A DNA stretch of 64,000 bases from HGM04593 sp045630965 (GTDB taxonomy: Bacteria; Bacteroidota; Bacteroidia; Bacteroidales; Bacteroidaceae). Below, piece by piece: positions 33,515-43,175 of the stretch. The notes under the pieces were generated by a model. It was not told where the DNA came from, did not search any database, and saw only the letters and a program-made list of their open reading frames with translations. Both the position numbers and the translations under genes were made by a program. How positions within the stretch are numbered: position 1 is the first letter of the stretch; every line of letters begins with the position of its first letter. Location: contig JAZQTU010000030.1 in assembly GCA_045630965.1 (NCBI GenBank), forward strand, positions 93,077-157,076. The letters run 5' to 3'.

Positions 33515-35346
33515 CAGTTATGGTACATTACATCTTTTTCCATGTCAAAACCACCGTCGAACTCATTGTTCTCGATTGTCACGTTGACAACCTTTTCAAG
33601 CAGAAAACGGAAACGGTTCCAGTGGAACGGTTTGAAGTCATTATTCTGCACCACCTTGTTATTGCGGAACACAAGTCCGTCAAGCGATTTCGCATACACT
33701 ATTGGCGCATCGAATGTCTCGAATATATTGTTTTCTATCACAACGCCTTTGCCGTTTCCACCATGGAAATATTTTGTCTGCGACGCAAGGTCGGGTATTT
33801 CGGGATATATCGATATTATACCGTTTGTAAACTGGAACATACTTGTCAAAGCATTGACAAAGTGATTGTTACGGATTACAACATCACGGCATGCACCGGT
33901 TTCAAACCAGCCGTTACAATCACCGCAAAGCAATATGGCAGTACCCGATGTGTGGTCGAACAGGTTGTTCTCAACGACAGTGCTCTTTGGCGTACTGAAC
34001 AATGCACCACGCGCACGGTTGTTACGTATGATGTTACCGCTGAAAAGCACTTCAGGTGTCCACTCCAGATTCTCTATACCATATTTGCCGTTGGCAATGT
34101 CCACGGGAAGTTCCTTTTCGAACTTTATCTTGAATTCCTTGCAACCGGCAAGCTGTTCCTTGTCATAAGGAGTAATTTCCACAACACGGTTACCTTCGGT
34201 AATTTCCATAACGTCAGAACGCACAAACTGTACACTGTCACCGGCACCACCCCAATAGAAACCGTATGCCTGACCATGCATATATCGACCTACCAGAGTA
34301 TTGTCATCCAATCGTTGAACAACGCGTAGATATGTACCATGGACATTGATAGCATCGTCCATCATGCCTTCATAAAGGCCGTTCATGGATTTGATAACAC
34401 CCTTGCAACCCGAGAAGTGTGTAGCATCGGCTTGTGTGGTGAAATATCTGCCTTCACCCAACACGACCTTAAAACCATCGAGTGTAATATTCTCGCTCAT
34501 CTGCGCAAGCAAGCCCATACCCTCGGCATAATATACTCTGGAGTGTTCAATAACTGTATTCTTGCATTCAGACACAAAGATTCCCGGAGTTGGACGGGCA
34601 TATGAACGCATGGCAATGATTGTTCCCGGAACTAGGCGTGCATCGCGCCAAGGAGCACGGATGACACGTGGAGCAACTTCTTCTACATTCTGTGTACCTA
34701 CCCAAATATCACTTGTGGTGTAAATTATGTGCTTGGTAGCCCCGTCGAATGCAATACCCCAACCGGGATTGATTTCCCAATTGTTGCCATATACGACCAA
34801 ACGGCCGTTGTCTATTCTGTAATTCACATATGGAGCTATGCGATAAGTTATATAACCATTTTCAGCATCGTTTTCCAAGACCTCAACCTGTGTAATCTGC
34901 GGCACATGTGTATCTACAGCTATGAATTCCAGTTTACAGTTCTCACAGCCCACCATTGCTATCGGCAACATTCTACCATTCATCACAAATTCGGCATGAC
35001 GCGCATCCATACCTTTATCTTTTCCCTTCAGTGTAAGATTCTTTACACCTTCAAGCACAACAGCAACTCTCTTTGGATTATCCTGGTCATGATTAGAGAC
35101 ATAATATTCACGGACATTGGCACTGTCGGGATAGAAATCGTATTCACCACCTTCAAACAGAAGGACAGCAGGCTTGCCGGCACGTTCCGTCTTGATGGTT
35201 TCAATAGCCTTGGCAATCTCCTCGGTCATATCCTCTCCCGTTCCCGGAACTATTCCAAAATCCGATGCATGATACACCTTTACGCCATTACATGACGCAA
35301 GAACGAATAGTAAAGAGGCTATAACTGCAAATGAAATTTTTTTCAT
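33514..35346 (-). CDS. GH110 alpha-1,3-galactosidase lipoprotein
   Basis: This is a 610-residue protein with a lipoprotein signal (MKKISFAVIASLLFVLASC). The right-handed beta-helix body carries stretches typical of GH110: YYVSNHDQDNPKRVAV, FVMNGRMLPIAM, THFSGCKG, the Asp pair in GMMDDAINVHGTY (candidate catalytic acids) and late NNHF/ENNLFDH coils. The length is close to characterised Bacteroides enzymes, which release alpha-1,3-linked galactose from blood-group B and linear alpha-Gal structures. It would act at the cell surface or in the periplasm. ATG 35346 starts the signal peptide; an upstream extension is untypical. A TATCTTCG box (35374-35367, minus) lies 20 bases upstream. Confidence 0.82.
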   Translation of the reverse strand: MKKISFAVIASLLFVLASCNGVKVYHASDFGIVPGTGEDMTEEIAKAIETIKTERAGKPAVLLFEGGEYDFYPDSANVREYYVSNHDQDNPKRVAVVLEGVKNLTLKGKDKGMDARHAEFVMNGRMLPIAMVGCENCKLEFIAVDTHVPQITQVEVLENDAENGYITYRIAPYVNYRIDNGRLVVYGNNWEINPGWGIAFDGATKHIIYTTSDIWVGTQNVEEVAPRVIRAPWRDARLVPGTIIAMRSYARPTPGIFVSECKNTVIEHSRVYYAEGMGLLAQMSENITLDGFKVVLGEGRYFTTQADATHFSGCKGVIKSMNGLYEGMMDDAINVHGTYLRVVQRLDDNTLVGRYMHGQAYGFYWGGAGDSVQFVRSDVMEITEGNRVVEITPYDKEQLAGCKEFKIKFEKELPVDIANGKYGIENLEWTPEVLFSGNIIRNNRARGALFSTPKSTVVENNLFDHTSGTAILLCGDCNGWFETGACRDVVIRNNHFVNALTSMFQFTNGIISIYPEIPDLASQTKYFHGGNGKGVVIENNIFETFDAPIVYAKSLDGLVFRNNKVVQNNDFKPFHWNRFRFLLEKVVNVTIENNEFDGGFDMEKDVMYHN

Positions 35347-35441
35347 AGTATAAAAGTTATTTTTTGCGAAGATATACAAAAAAATTATCATTGAAATAGT
35401 TACCTTTACAGAAATTATCGCAAAAGAACATTTATATACAT

Positions 35442-36020
35442 ATGAAACCACATTTCCTAAAGGCTATTTTATTAGTTCTCCTGCTATTGACAGTCAACAA
35501 TATCAAAGCTGAACAGCCATACAAGAATGCTGTAAAGTTGACATTCCTGTCATGGACAAGCGGTAGCACAAAAATATCTTACGAACGAGCATTTGCCGAC
35601 ATTAAACAGAGTGCCGAAATATGCGCCAGCGTCATTGGAGCCGGATACGACAAATATCACAACGACCCATTGGGTTTCACAGTACGCTACGGTCACAAAT
35701 TCTTCATTGGCAATTACAACCCAGAAAAGCCATTGATGGGATTTTATCTTCGCCCTGAAGCTATCTATTCACACTACAACTACACACATTCCGTAACAGG
35801 GCTTCGTACCCCAGCCCGAATGGGTTCTTTACTTGGAACTTTCGGTTATCAGTACTGTTATAAGCACTTCATTGCTGACGCATGGGTAGGTGCCGGATAC
35901 GCCTATGGCACAGCTGCAGAAACTGGATACCACCATGGTTTCCAACTATGGAACTGGTTCAACACTCGCAACGACAACATAGCTTTGAGTTTCAGTATAC
36001 GTCTTGGCTTTATCTGGTAA
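35442..36020 (+). CDS. small outer-membrane beta-barrel-like protein
   Basis: This is a 192-residue protein with a signal peptide (about residues 1-23, ending NIKA). The mature part is a run of short amphipathic strands rich in Tyr, Gly and Phe, such as VKLTFLSWTSGSTKISYERAF and GFYLRPEAIYSHYNY. It ends in LSFSIRLGFIW, an aromatic terminal strand as used by BAM. The pattern is that of an eight-stranded barrel. I do not recognise a named family with confidence. It is divergent from the GH110 gene (95-bp gap) and precedes the secA promoter. Confidence 0.65.
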   Translation: MKPHFLKAILLVLLLLTVNNIKAEQPYKNAVKLTFLSWTSGSTKISYERAFADIKQSAEICASVIGAGYDKYHNDPLGFTVRYGHKFFIGNYNPEKPLMGFYLRPEAIYSHYNYTHSVTGLRTPARMGSLLGTFGYQYCYKHFIADAWVGAGYAYGTAAETGYHHGFQLWNWFNTRNDNIALSFSIRLGFIW

Positions 36021-36050
36021 CATGCAAAAAAGCGAAAAAGAGACACATAT

Positions 36051-36082
36051 TTTGGGGAATAAGACAGTTTTTACTATCTTTG
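36051..36082 (+). promoter_or_regulatory. predicted sigma-ABfr promoter of secA
   Basis: TTTG (36051-36054), a 20-base spacer, and TATCTTTG (36075-36082) match the Bacteroides consensus exactly. Transcription would start near 36088, about 50 bases before the secA ATG. Confidence 0.62.
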
Positions 36083-36137
36083 CGAAGATGTGCGGAGCAC
36101 AACAGAAAAGATTGAGATATAAAAAAAATACAACATA

Positions 36138-39100
36138 ATGGGTTTTAACGAATTTATCAGCAAACTATTCGGCAACAAGGCTAGCCGTGACATGCGTGAG
36201 ATTCAGCCTTGGGTAGAGAAGGTAAAAGCAGTCTACCCCACAATCTCAGCATTGAGCAATGATGAACTGCGTGCAGCTTCACAGGCTCTCAAAGAGAAAA
36301 TACAGAATACAGTCACTTCAGAACGCGCAAGAATTGCGGAACTGAAGGCAAGCATAGAAAATACAGAACTCGAAAAGAGAGAATCGGTATTCAACCAGAT
36401 TGACAAACTTGAGAAGGAGGTTCTCGAAAAACTGGACAAAGCTCTTGACGAGGCTCTTCCCGAGGCTTTTGCCATAGTAAAGGATAGCGCACGCCGCTTT
36501 GCCGAGAACGAGACGGTTGTTGTTACAGCAACCGACGCCGACCGTTCTTTTGCAGCAAAGTTCGACTTTGTAACAATCGACGGAGACAAAGCCATTTACC
36601 GCAACCATTGGCAGGCAGGAGGTAACGACACTGTATGGAACATGGTACACTACGATGTACAGCTGTTCGGCGGTATCGTTCTTCACAAGGGAAAGATTGC
36701 CGAAATGGCCACCGGTGAAGGTAAGACACTTGTTGCGACACTCCCCGTATTCCTCAATGCATTGACTGGAAACGGCGTGCACGTAGTTACAGTGAATGAC
36801 TATCTTGCAAAACGTGACTCGGAGTGGATGGGACCTCTTTACATGTTCCACGGACTCACCGTAGACTGCATCGACAAGCATCAGCCCAATTCTGACGCAC
36901 GCCGCAGAGCATACCTTGCCGACATCACATTCGGTACAAACAACGAGTTCCGTTTCGACTACCTGCGCGACAACATGGCAACACAGCCCGATGACCTTGT
37001 ACAGCGCCAGCACAATTATGCCATTGTCGACGAGGTCGATTCGGTTCTTATTGACGATGCCCGAACTCCGCTTATCATTTCCGGTCCTGTTCCACGTAAT
37101 GAGGACCAGATGTTCGAGCAATTCCGTCCATTGGTAGAACGTCTTGTAGAGGCACAGAAGAAGCTTGCCACACAATTCCTTGCAGAGGCAAGAACAAAGA
37201 TATATTCAAGCGACAAGGACGAAGTAGCCGACGGTTACCTTTCACTGTTCCGCAGCCACAAGGCACTGCCAAAGAACAAGGCTCTTATAAAGTTGTTGAG
37301 TGAACCGGGTGTAAAGACCGGCTTGCTGAAAACAGAAGAGTTCTACATGGAGCAGAACAACCGCCGCATGCCGGAAGCTACCGAGCCACTATACTTTGTG
37401 ATTGACGAGAAGCACAACAGCGTAGACCTCACCGATAAGGGTATAGAACTCATAACCGGAAATGCATCCGACCAGACACTTTTCGTATTGCCGGACATTG
37501 CTTTGGAGCTATCAATGCTTGAAAACGATGAAAAGCTGACAAGCGAGGAGAAAATAGCTAAGAAGGAGGAGATGCTTACCAACTACGCAGTAAAGTCGGA
37601 ACGCATACACACCATAAACCAATTGCTCAAGGCATACACAATGTTCGACCGCGATGTTGAATATGTGGTAACCGAAGACGGTCAGGTGAAGATTGTTGAT
37701 GAACAGACAGGCCGTATCATGGAAGGACGCCGTTATTCAGATGGTTTGCACCAGGCTATTGAGGCCAAGGAGCGAGTTAAGGTTGAAGCTGCATCTCAGA
37801 CATTCGCGACTATCACACTGCAGAATTACTTCCGCATGTACCACAAGCTTTCGGGTATGACCGGTACAGCAGAAACAGAAGCAGGAGAATTCTGGGATAT
37901 CTACAAACTTGACGTTGTAGTGATACCGACAAACCGTCCTATCGCCCGCAACGACATGAACGACCGCATATACAAGACCAAGCGCGAAAAGTACAATGCC
38001 GTAATTGAGGAGGTTGCAAACCTTGTAAAGCAGGGACGTCCTGTACTTGTAGGTACAACATCCGTTGAAATTTCTGAGCTTTTGAGCCGTTTGCTCACAT
38101 TGCGTAAGATACCTCACAATGTTCTCAACGCCAAATTGCACCAGAAAGAGGCCGACATCGTTGCAAAGGCTGGTCTTTCGGGAACAGTAACCATTGCCAC
38201 CAACATGGCAGGACGTGGTACCGACATCAAGTTGAGCGAAGAGGTTAAAGCTGCTGGCGGTCTTGCAATTATCGGTACAGAACGTCATGAATCGCGCCGC
38301 GTCGACAGACAGTTGCGCGGACGTGCCGGACGTCAGGGAGACCCAGGTTCGTCAGTATTCTTCGTTTCATTGGAAGACAACCTTATGCGTCTGTTCGGTT
38401 CAGAGCGCATCGCAAAAGTTCTTGACAGCAAATTCATGGGCTTCCAGGATGGCGACATGATTGAGCACTCCATGATTTCAAAATCAATTGAGCGTGCACA
38501 GAAGAAGGTTGAAGAGAACAACTTCGGTATCCGCAAACGCCTTCTTGAATATGACGACGTGATGAACAAACAACGTACCGTAATATATACCAAACGCCGT
38601 CATGCACTTATAGGTGAGCGCATTGGCATGGACATTGTAAACATGGTATGGGACCGCTGCTGTCACATCGTAGAGAACTACACATATGAAGATGCGAAAA
38701 TGGAGATGCTCCGTCTGCTTGCAGCAGAACTGCCTATCGGTGATGCCGACACCTTCAACAAGATGGAACCAGAAGAGAAGGCCGAAAAATGCTTTGACGC
38801 AGCTATGGAGAGCTTCAAGCAGCGCACCGAGCGCATGGCACAGGTAGCATTGCCGTTCATCGATTTTGTATACAAGGAACATCCCGACATGCGCGACAAG
38901 AATATTTATGTTCCTGTTACAGACGGACGTCATGTATACCAGATACCTGTCCCATTGCAGGCTGCATATGACACACGTGGCAAGGAGGTTATAAAGAGCT
39001 TTGAAAAAGCAATCCTGTTGCACACAATTGACAACGCATGGAAAGAGAACCTACGTGACCTTGACGAGCTGAAGCATTCAGTACAGAATGCAAGCTACGA

Positions 39101-39455
39101 GCAGAAAGACCCGCTTCTTATATTCAAATTGGAGTCGGTAACACTGTTCGACAAGATGGTCAACAAGATAAACGACCAGACTGTATCTGTTCTCATGCGC
39201 GGACAGATTCCTGTTCAGGAGAGAGAGCAAGGCAATGTAAGAGTTGCTCCGGACCCCAAGAGTAACAAGCAGCAGCGATACAACGAGAGCAAGGTAGACC
39301 TTAATGACCCCAACCAGCAGGCTGCAGCACAGCACGATACACGTGAAAACGCAAAACGCGAACCTGTACGTGTAGAGAAGACTGTTGGACGAAACGACCC
39401 TTGTCCTTGCGGTAGCGGAAAGAAGTTCAAGAACTGTCACGGCAAAAACCTTTAA
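36138..39455 (+). CDS. secA: preprotein translocase ATPase SecA
   Basis: This is a 1105-residue motor of the Sec pathway, longer than the roughly 900 residues of most bacteria. Walker A is EMATGEGKTLVA, Walker B is DEVDSVLIDDARTPL, and the second motor domain shows TNMAGRGTDIKL and QLRGRAGRQGDPGSS. The extra length lies in an N-terminal helical insertion (about residues 50-130) and an insertion within the preprotein-binding region (about 340-500), as in other Bacteroidetes SecA. A charged Gln/Asn/Lys-rich linker leads to the C-terminal zinc motif CPCGSGKKFKNCHG. It has its own consensus promoter and is followed after 12 bases by an acidic small gene. Confidence 0.97.
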   Translation: MGFNEFISKLFGNKASRDMREIQPWVEKVKAVYPTISALSNDELRAASQALKEKIQNTVTSERARIAELKASIENTELEKRESVFNQIDKLEKEVLEKLDKALDEALPEAFAIVKDSARRFAENETVVVTATDADRSFAAKFDFVTIDGDKAIYRNHWQAGGNDTVWNMVHYDVQLFGGIVLHKGKIAEMATGEGKTLVATLPVFLNALTGNGVHVVTVNDYLAKRDSEWMGPLYMFHGLTVDCIDKHQPNSDARRRAYLADITFGTNNEFRFDYLRDNMATQPDDLVQRQHNYAIVDEVDSVLIDDARTPLIISGPVPRNEDQMFEQFRPLVERLVEAQKKLATQFLAEARTKIYSSDKDEVADGYLSLFRSHKALPKNKALIKLLSEPGVKTGLLKTEEFYMEQNNRRMPEATEPLYFVIDEKHNSVDLTDKGIELITGNASDQTLFVLPDIALELSMLENDEKLTSEEKIAKKEEMLTNYAVKSERIHTINQLLKAYTMFDRDVEYVVTEDGQVKIVDEQTGRIMEGRRYSDGLHQAIEAKERVKVEAASQTFATITLQNYFRMYHKLSGMTGTAETEAGEFWDIYKLDVVVIPTNRPIARNDMNDRIYKTKREKYNAVIEEVANLVKQGRPVLVGTTSVEISELLSRLLTLRKIPHNVLNAKLHQKEADIVAKAGLSGTVTIATNMAGRGTDIKLSEEVKAAGGLAIIGTERHESRRVDRQLRGRAGRQGDPGSSVFFVSLEDNLMRLFGSERIAKVLDSKFMGFQDGDMIEHSMISKSIERAQKKVEENNFGIRKRLLEYDDVMNKQRTVIYTKRRHALIGERIGMDIVNMVWDRCCHIVENYTYEDAKMEMLRLLAAELPIGDADTFNKMEPEEKAEKCFDAAMESFKQRTERMAQVALPFIDFVYKEHPDMRDKNIYVPVTDGRHVYQIPVPLQAAYDTRGKEVIKSFEKAILLHTIDNAWKENLRDLDELKHSVQNASYEQKDPLLIFKLESVTLFDKMVNKINDQTVSVLMRGQIPVQEREQGNVRVAPDPKSNKQQRYNESKVDLNDPNQQAAAQHDTRENAKREPVRVEKTVGRNDPCPCGSGKKFKNCHGKNL

Positions 39456-39467
39456 TAATACAGCATC

Positions 39468-39902
39468 ATGTCTTTAAGCAGAGAAACACAGAAAAAGCTG
39501 CAGGATACTATCATAAAGATGAGCAAGGAGTTCATCACTGCAGAAGAGACCAGGGTAACTGACTTTTATGTATATGTTGACGGCAACAGTGGTGACGTGA
39601 CCATCATGGACGATGATGACAAGGCCCTCGCGCGCGTACATATATTAGAATGGGAAGGAGAAAACGATGAAGAAGTCTTTGAAAAAGAGCTTCGTTCAAT
39701 TCTTGCCGGAATGCACGACAACGGGGATTTCGACAACCTCAATATCTCCAAGCCCTACTCTTTTGTACTGACCAACGAAGACCACCAGTCGATAGTTGAC
39801 CTACTCATTGTTGATGATGACACAGTAATCCTCAGCGAAGACTTGCTTAAAGGTTTTGACGAAGAGATGGACGATTTCCTGAAAAAACTGCTTGAGGAAT
39901 AA
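39468..39902 (+). CDS. small acidic protein downstream of secA, unknown function
   Basis: This is a 144-residue cytoplasmic protein with no signal peptide. It is strongly acidic, with clusters such as MDDDDKALA, WEGENDEEVFEKEL and LLIVDDDTVIL, and a C-terminal helix GFDEEMDDFLKKLLEE. It alternates predicted beta strands (DFYVYVDGNSGDVTIM) and helices. I recognise no motif. It begins 12 bases after secA with no promoter between, and an 18-bp terminator follows, so it is the second gene of a two-gene operon with secA. Confidence 0.75.
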   Translation: MSLSRETQKKLQDTIIKMSKEFITAEETRVTDFYVYVDGNSGDVTIMDDDDKALARVHILEWEGENDEEVFEKELRSILAGMHDNGDFDNLNISKPYSFVLTNEDHQSIVDLLIVDDDTVILSEDLLKGFDEEMDDFLKKLLEE

Positions 39903-39922
39903 TTTCCAAAAGAGAAAAATAG

Positions 39923-39967
39923 AACAGCACCAGCTTTTGCGACACAGCAAAAGCTGGTGCTGTTTAT
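39923..39967 (+). terminator. terminator of the secA operon
   Basis: A perfect 18-bp stem (AACAGCACCAGCTTTTGC at 39923-39940 with its complement at 39947-39964, loop GACACA) is followed by a short T-rich tail. It lies 20 bases after the acidic gene. Confidence 0.85.
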
Positions 39968-40077
39968 ATAAATACCATTTTTAACGGACAAATTTTCCAT
40001 TATCAGCGCTTATCTCAACGGCAAATCCTAAAAAAAATTAATATCGAAAATTTTCCACAATTATTAACGAAAACTTT

Positions 40078-40108
40078 TTTGTTGCAAAAAGTTTTCATAG
40101 TAACTTTG
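40078..40108 (+). promoter_or_regulatory. predicted sigma-ABfr promoter of the efflux operon
   Basis: TTTG (40078-40081), a 19-base spacer, and TAACTTTG (40101-40108) match the consensus. The start site would be near 40114, leaving about 23 bases before the TetR GTG. The region is a natural place for the TetR operator, but I see no clear palindrome. Confidence 0.65.
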
Positions 40109-40136
40109 CATACGAAATCGTAAAAAGGATACTGAG

Positions 40137-40802
40137 GTGAAAGAAGAGAATACAAAAGACAATGTTCGTGAACTCATATTAAAAACCGCGCTGGAGCAAT
40201 TTACAAAGCACGGAATAAAGAAGGTCAAAATGGACGACATTGCATCAACTCTATCCATCTCAAAGCGTACAATTTACGAGCAGTTCTGCGATAAGGAGCA
40301 ATTACTATTCGAAGCCTTGAAACTTCATAACGAAATTATCCACAACGAGGGAAAACAAATCGTACGCAATGCCTCGCATACTCTTGAAATAATCCTGAAG
40401 TTATACGACAAATATGTTGATATAATAAGCAGCATTAACAAAGAGTTTTTTACAGACCTCAAGAAATATCCTGAAATATGCAAAAGGAAAAGGCATAACG
40501 AGGAACAGAACGACAAGCGTTTTCTTGCCTGGATTGAAGAAGGACGCAAACAAGGCTGGTTCAGAGAGGATGCCAATCTCGAGATTTTCTCATACATTTT
40601 GAGACAGAATCTTGAAACAATATTCACTGCAAAGATGGATTCTGATAAAAACAGTTTAAGCAAGTTCCCTCCACGCGAACTGGGACGTACACTTATCATT
40701 TTCTATTTAAGAGGAATATCAACTCCAAAAGGTGAAGAAATCATCGAAGCATATCTGAAAGAAAATAATAAAATAAATACAAGTTATAATTATGAATCTT
40801 AA
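40137..40802 (+). CDS. TetR/AcrR family transcriptional regulator
   Basis: This is a 221-residue protein. The start is GTG 40137, since the next in-frame ATG would remove the DNA-binding domain. The N-terminal helix-turn-helix is typical: RELILKTALEQFTKHGIKKVKMDDIA, then STLSISKRTIYEQFCDKEQLLFEAL. The C-terminal helical ligand and dimer domain is divergent, so the inducer cannot be told. It is the first gene of the efflux operon, right under the consensus promoter, and overlaps the TolC gene by 11 bases. Autoregulation of the operon is likely, by analogy with AcrR-type systems. Confidence 0.92.
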   Translation: MKEENTKDNVRELILKTALEQFTKHGIKKVKMDDIASTLSISKRTIYEQFCDKEQLLFEALKLHNEIIHNEGKQIVRNASHTLEIILKLYDKYVDIISSINKEFFTDLKKYPEICKRKRHNEEQNDKRFLAWIEEGRKQGWFREDANLEIFSYILRQNLETIFTAKMDSDKNSLSKFPPRELGRTLIIFYLRGISTPKGEEIIEAYLKENNKINTSYNYES

Positions 40803-42123
40803 AATGCGATTAAAGACTGTGGTTGCCATGCTGACAGCTGTTACGCTGACAGTCAATGCGCAGGATACCACACCAACAATGCACATCACACTTGACAAGG
40901 CTATCGAGCTTGCTTTGAGTGAGAACCCTACAATCAAGATTGCAGAGAAGGAGATTGAACTGAAAGAGGTTTCAAAGAGCGAAGCTTGGCAGAACCTTCT
41001 CCCAACAGTTACACTTGACGGTGCAATCCAGTACAATGCAAAGGTTGCGTCAATGAAGATGGAGGCGATGGGACAAACCCAGGAAATCAAGATGGGTAAG
41101 GATAATTCTAACACATGGAACGGCGCTTTACAGGTTGCAGTACCTCTTTATGCTCCAGCCGTTTACGAAACAATGAAGCTATCCAATGAAGACGTACAGC
41201 TTGCTATTGAGAAGAGCCGTGGTTCAAAGATAGACATGATCAATCAGGTAACAAAGGCATACTACCAGCTTATGCTTGCACAGGATTCATACAATGTTCT
41301 GAATGAAAACTTCAAACTTGCCGAGACAAACTTCAACATTGTCAACAAGATGTTTGAGCAGGGTCTTGTCAGCGAATACGACAAGATTAGCGCAGAGGTA
41401 CAGAAGAACAATGCTTGGCCTTCAGTCATCAGCGGAAAGAATGCTGTTGAGTTGGCAATGTTGCAACTCAAGGTCCTAATGGGCATAACAGCTGATATTA
41501 AACTTGTTATAGATGACAATCTGAAGAATTATGAGAATGAGATGTCAAAAGTAGCAAATGAAGAGATTGACCTTGCTGACAACTCTTCACTGCGACAGAT
41601 AGACATGCAGACAGACATGATCAGTCGCCAGCGCAGACTCTTGAAGACATCATTCATCCCCACAATAGCCCTTGTTGGAAACTATCAGATACAGTCAATA
41701 TCAAACACAAACTGGAATATCGCAAAATACAACTGGAGCGATGCAGCGTCGGTAGCTCTTTCTGTAAGCATTCCTATCTTCAAGGCTAAGAACTTCTCAA
41801 GCCTCAAGAGCAATCAGGTACAGTTGTTCCAGCTTGCGGAAACAAGAACAAACACAGAGCGTATGCTCAGAATGCAGGCACAGAGTTTCATCGACAACAT
41901 GACAACAAGCTCTGAACAGCTTTCAAGCAACAAAGAGGCTGTACGCCTTGCCGAAAAGGGACTTGAGATTAGCCAGAAACGTTACGACATAGGCAATGGT
42001 ACAATCCTTGAGTTGACAAACTCACAGGTACAGTTGACAAACACAAGACTGTCATACAATAATACTATATATGACTACCTTGTTGCAAAATCGGAGTTGA
42101 ACAAAGTTTTAGGAAAAGAATAA
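40792..42123 (+). CDS. TolC family outer-membrane efflux protein
   Basis: This is a 443-residue protein with a signal peptide ending at TVNAQ (about residue 24). Two repeats of the outer-membrane efflux domain are visible. The first begins TLDKAIELALSENPTIKIAEKE and the second from about residue 235. Long amphipathic helices with SYNVLNENFKLAETNFNIV and RLAEKGLEISQKRYDIGNGTILELTNSQ form the periplasmic tunnel. It would supply the outer-membrane channel for the adaptor and RND pump encoded next. Confidence 0.93.
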   Translation: MNLKMRLKTVVAMLTAVTLTVNAQDTTPTMHITLDKAIELALSENPTIKIAEKEIELKEVSKSEAWQNLLPTVTLDGAIQYNAKVASMKMEAMGQTQEIKMGKDNSNTWNGALQVAVPLYAPAVYETMKLSNEDVQLAIEKSRGSKIDMINQVTKAYYQLMLAQDSYNVLNENFKLAETNFNIVNKMFEQGLVSEYDKISAEVQKNNAWPSVISGKNAVELAMLQLKVLMGITADIKLVIDDNLKNYENEMSKVANEEIDLADNSSLRQIDMQTDMISRQRRLLKTSFIPTIALVGNYQIQSISNTNWNIAKYNWSDAASVALSVSIPIFKAKNFSSLKSNQVQLFQLAETRTNTERMLRMQAQSFIDNMTTSSEQLSSNKEAVRLAEKGLEISQKRYDIGNGTILELTNSQVQLTNTRLSYNNTIYDYLVAKSELNKVLGKE

Positions 42124-42138
42124 TAAAAATATACGTCT

Positions 42139-43152
42139 ATGAAAAAGAATCTGACATTAATTGCTTTTATAGCAACTGCACTGATAAGTTCATGTAGCAG
42201 TCCTGAGAAAACCGAAAATGCAGTACAACAAGCTGAAAAGCCAAAAGTTAAAATCGCTCAAGTATATACAGAGGATGTTGCACAGCTTGAGGAGTATGCG
42301 ACTACAGTTGAGGCTGAGGTAAAGAACAATATCATTCCAAACTCACCTTTGCGAATTGCAAAGATTCTTGTAGAGGTCGGTGACTATGTAACAAAAGGTC
42401 AGCAACTTGTTCAACTTGACGCAAGTAGCCTCGACCAATTAAAATTGCAGTATGACAATCAAGTAACAAACTTCAAGCGTATAGAAGAACTTTACAAAAT
42501 TGGCGGTACTTCAAAATCTGAGTATGACAACATGAAGACACAGCTCGAAGTTGCCAAGAAGAACATTGACAACCGTTTGGAAAACACAATTCTTGTAAGC
42601 CCTATTGAAGGTGTTGTTTCTGCACGCAACTACGACGACGGCGACATGTATGGCGGTCAGCCAATCCTTGTTGTTGAGCAGATTAAGCCTGTCAAGATGA
42701 AAATCAACATCAGCGAATCATACTACGCAAAAACAACTAAAGATCTTGATGTAAGACTTACATTCGACGCCTACGGTGAAGAAGAGTTCAAGGGCAACAT
42801 TGATATCATATACCCAACAATCTCTGCAGCGTCACACACATTCCCTGTTGAGATTTCAATTAACAATGAAAACCTCAAGATTCGTCCGGGCATGTATGGC
42901 AAGGCTGTTGTAAACTTCGGAACAAAGAAACATGTGGTTGTACCCGACCAGGCTGTAATCAAGCAGGCCGGTAGCGGAGATTACTTTGTTTATACATACG
43001 AAGATGGTAAAGTTTATTACAACAAGGTTGAACTCGGTCGTCGAATTGGCAACCGCTATGAAGTTCTTTCAGGTATTATTCCCGATTCAAAAGTCGTAGT
43101 TGCAGGCAAAGAGAGCCTTGCTAACGAAATTGAGGTTGAAGTAATTGAATAA
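42139..43152 (+). CDS. RND efflux periplasmic adaptor lipoprotein (HlyD/MFP family)
   Basis: This is a 337-residue protein with a lipoprotein signal (TALISSC, lipid on Cys 19). The beta-barrel and lipoyl halves flank a short helical hairpin (about residues 95-145). The lipoyl motif is RIAKILVEVGDYVTKGQQLVQLD with its partner TILVSPIEGVVSARNYDDGD. The C-terminal domain carries the conserved RPGMYGKAVV and PDQAVI segments. It links the inner-membrane pump to TolC. The hairpin is short, as in AcrA-type adaptors. Confidence 0.94.
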   Translation: MKKNLTLIAFIATALISSCSSPEKTENAVQQAEKPKVKIAQVYTEDVAQLEEYATTVEAEVKNNIIPNSPLRIAKILVEVGDYVTKGQQLVQLDASSLDQLKLQYDNQVTNFKRIEELYKIGGTSKSEYDNMKTQLEVAKKNIDNRLENTILVSPIEGVVSARNYDDGDMYGGQPILVVEQIKPVKMKINISESYYAKTTKDLDVRLTFDAYGEEEFKGNIDIIYPTISAASHTFPVEISINNENLKIRPGMYGKAVVNFGTKKHVVVPDQAVIKQAGSGDYFVYTYEDGKVYYNKVELGRRIGNRYEVLSGIIPDSKVVVAGKESLANEIEVEVIE

Positions 43153-43175
43153 GAAACATATTAAAACTAAAGAAT

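Noticed and set aside
33463..35295. Two long plus-strand open frames (288 and 188 codons)
   Set aside because: Both are antisense to the GH110 gene and lack any recognisable domain or leader.
36318..37175. 285-codon open frame on the minus strand
   Set aside because: It is antisense to secA, rich in Cys and Val, and a by-product of the codon pattern of the real gene.
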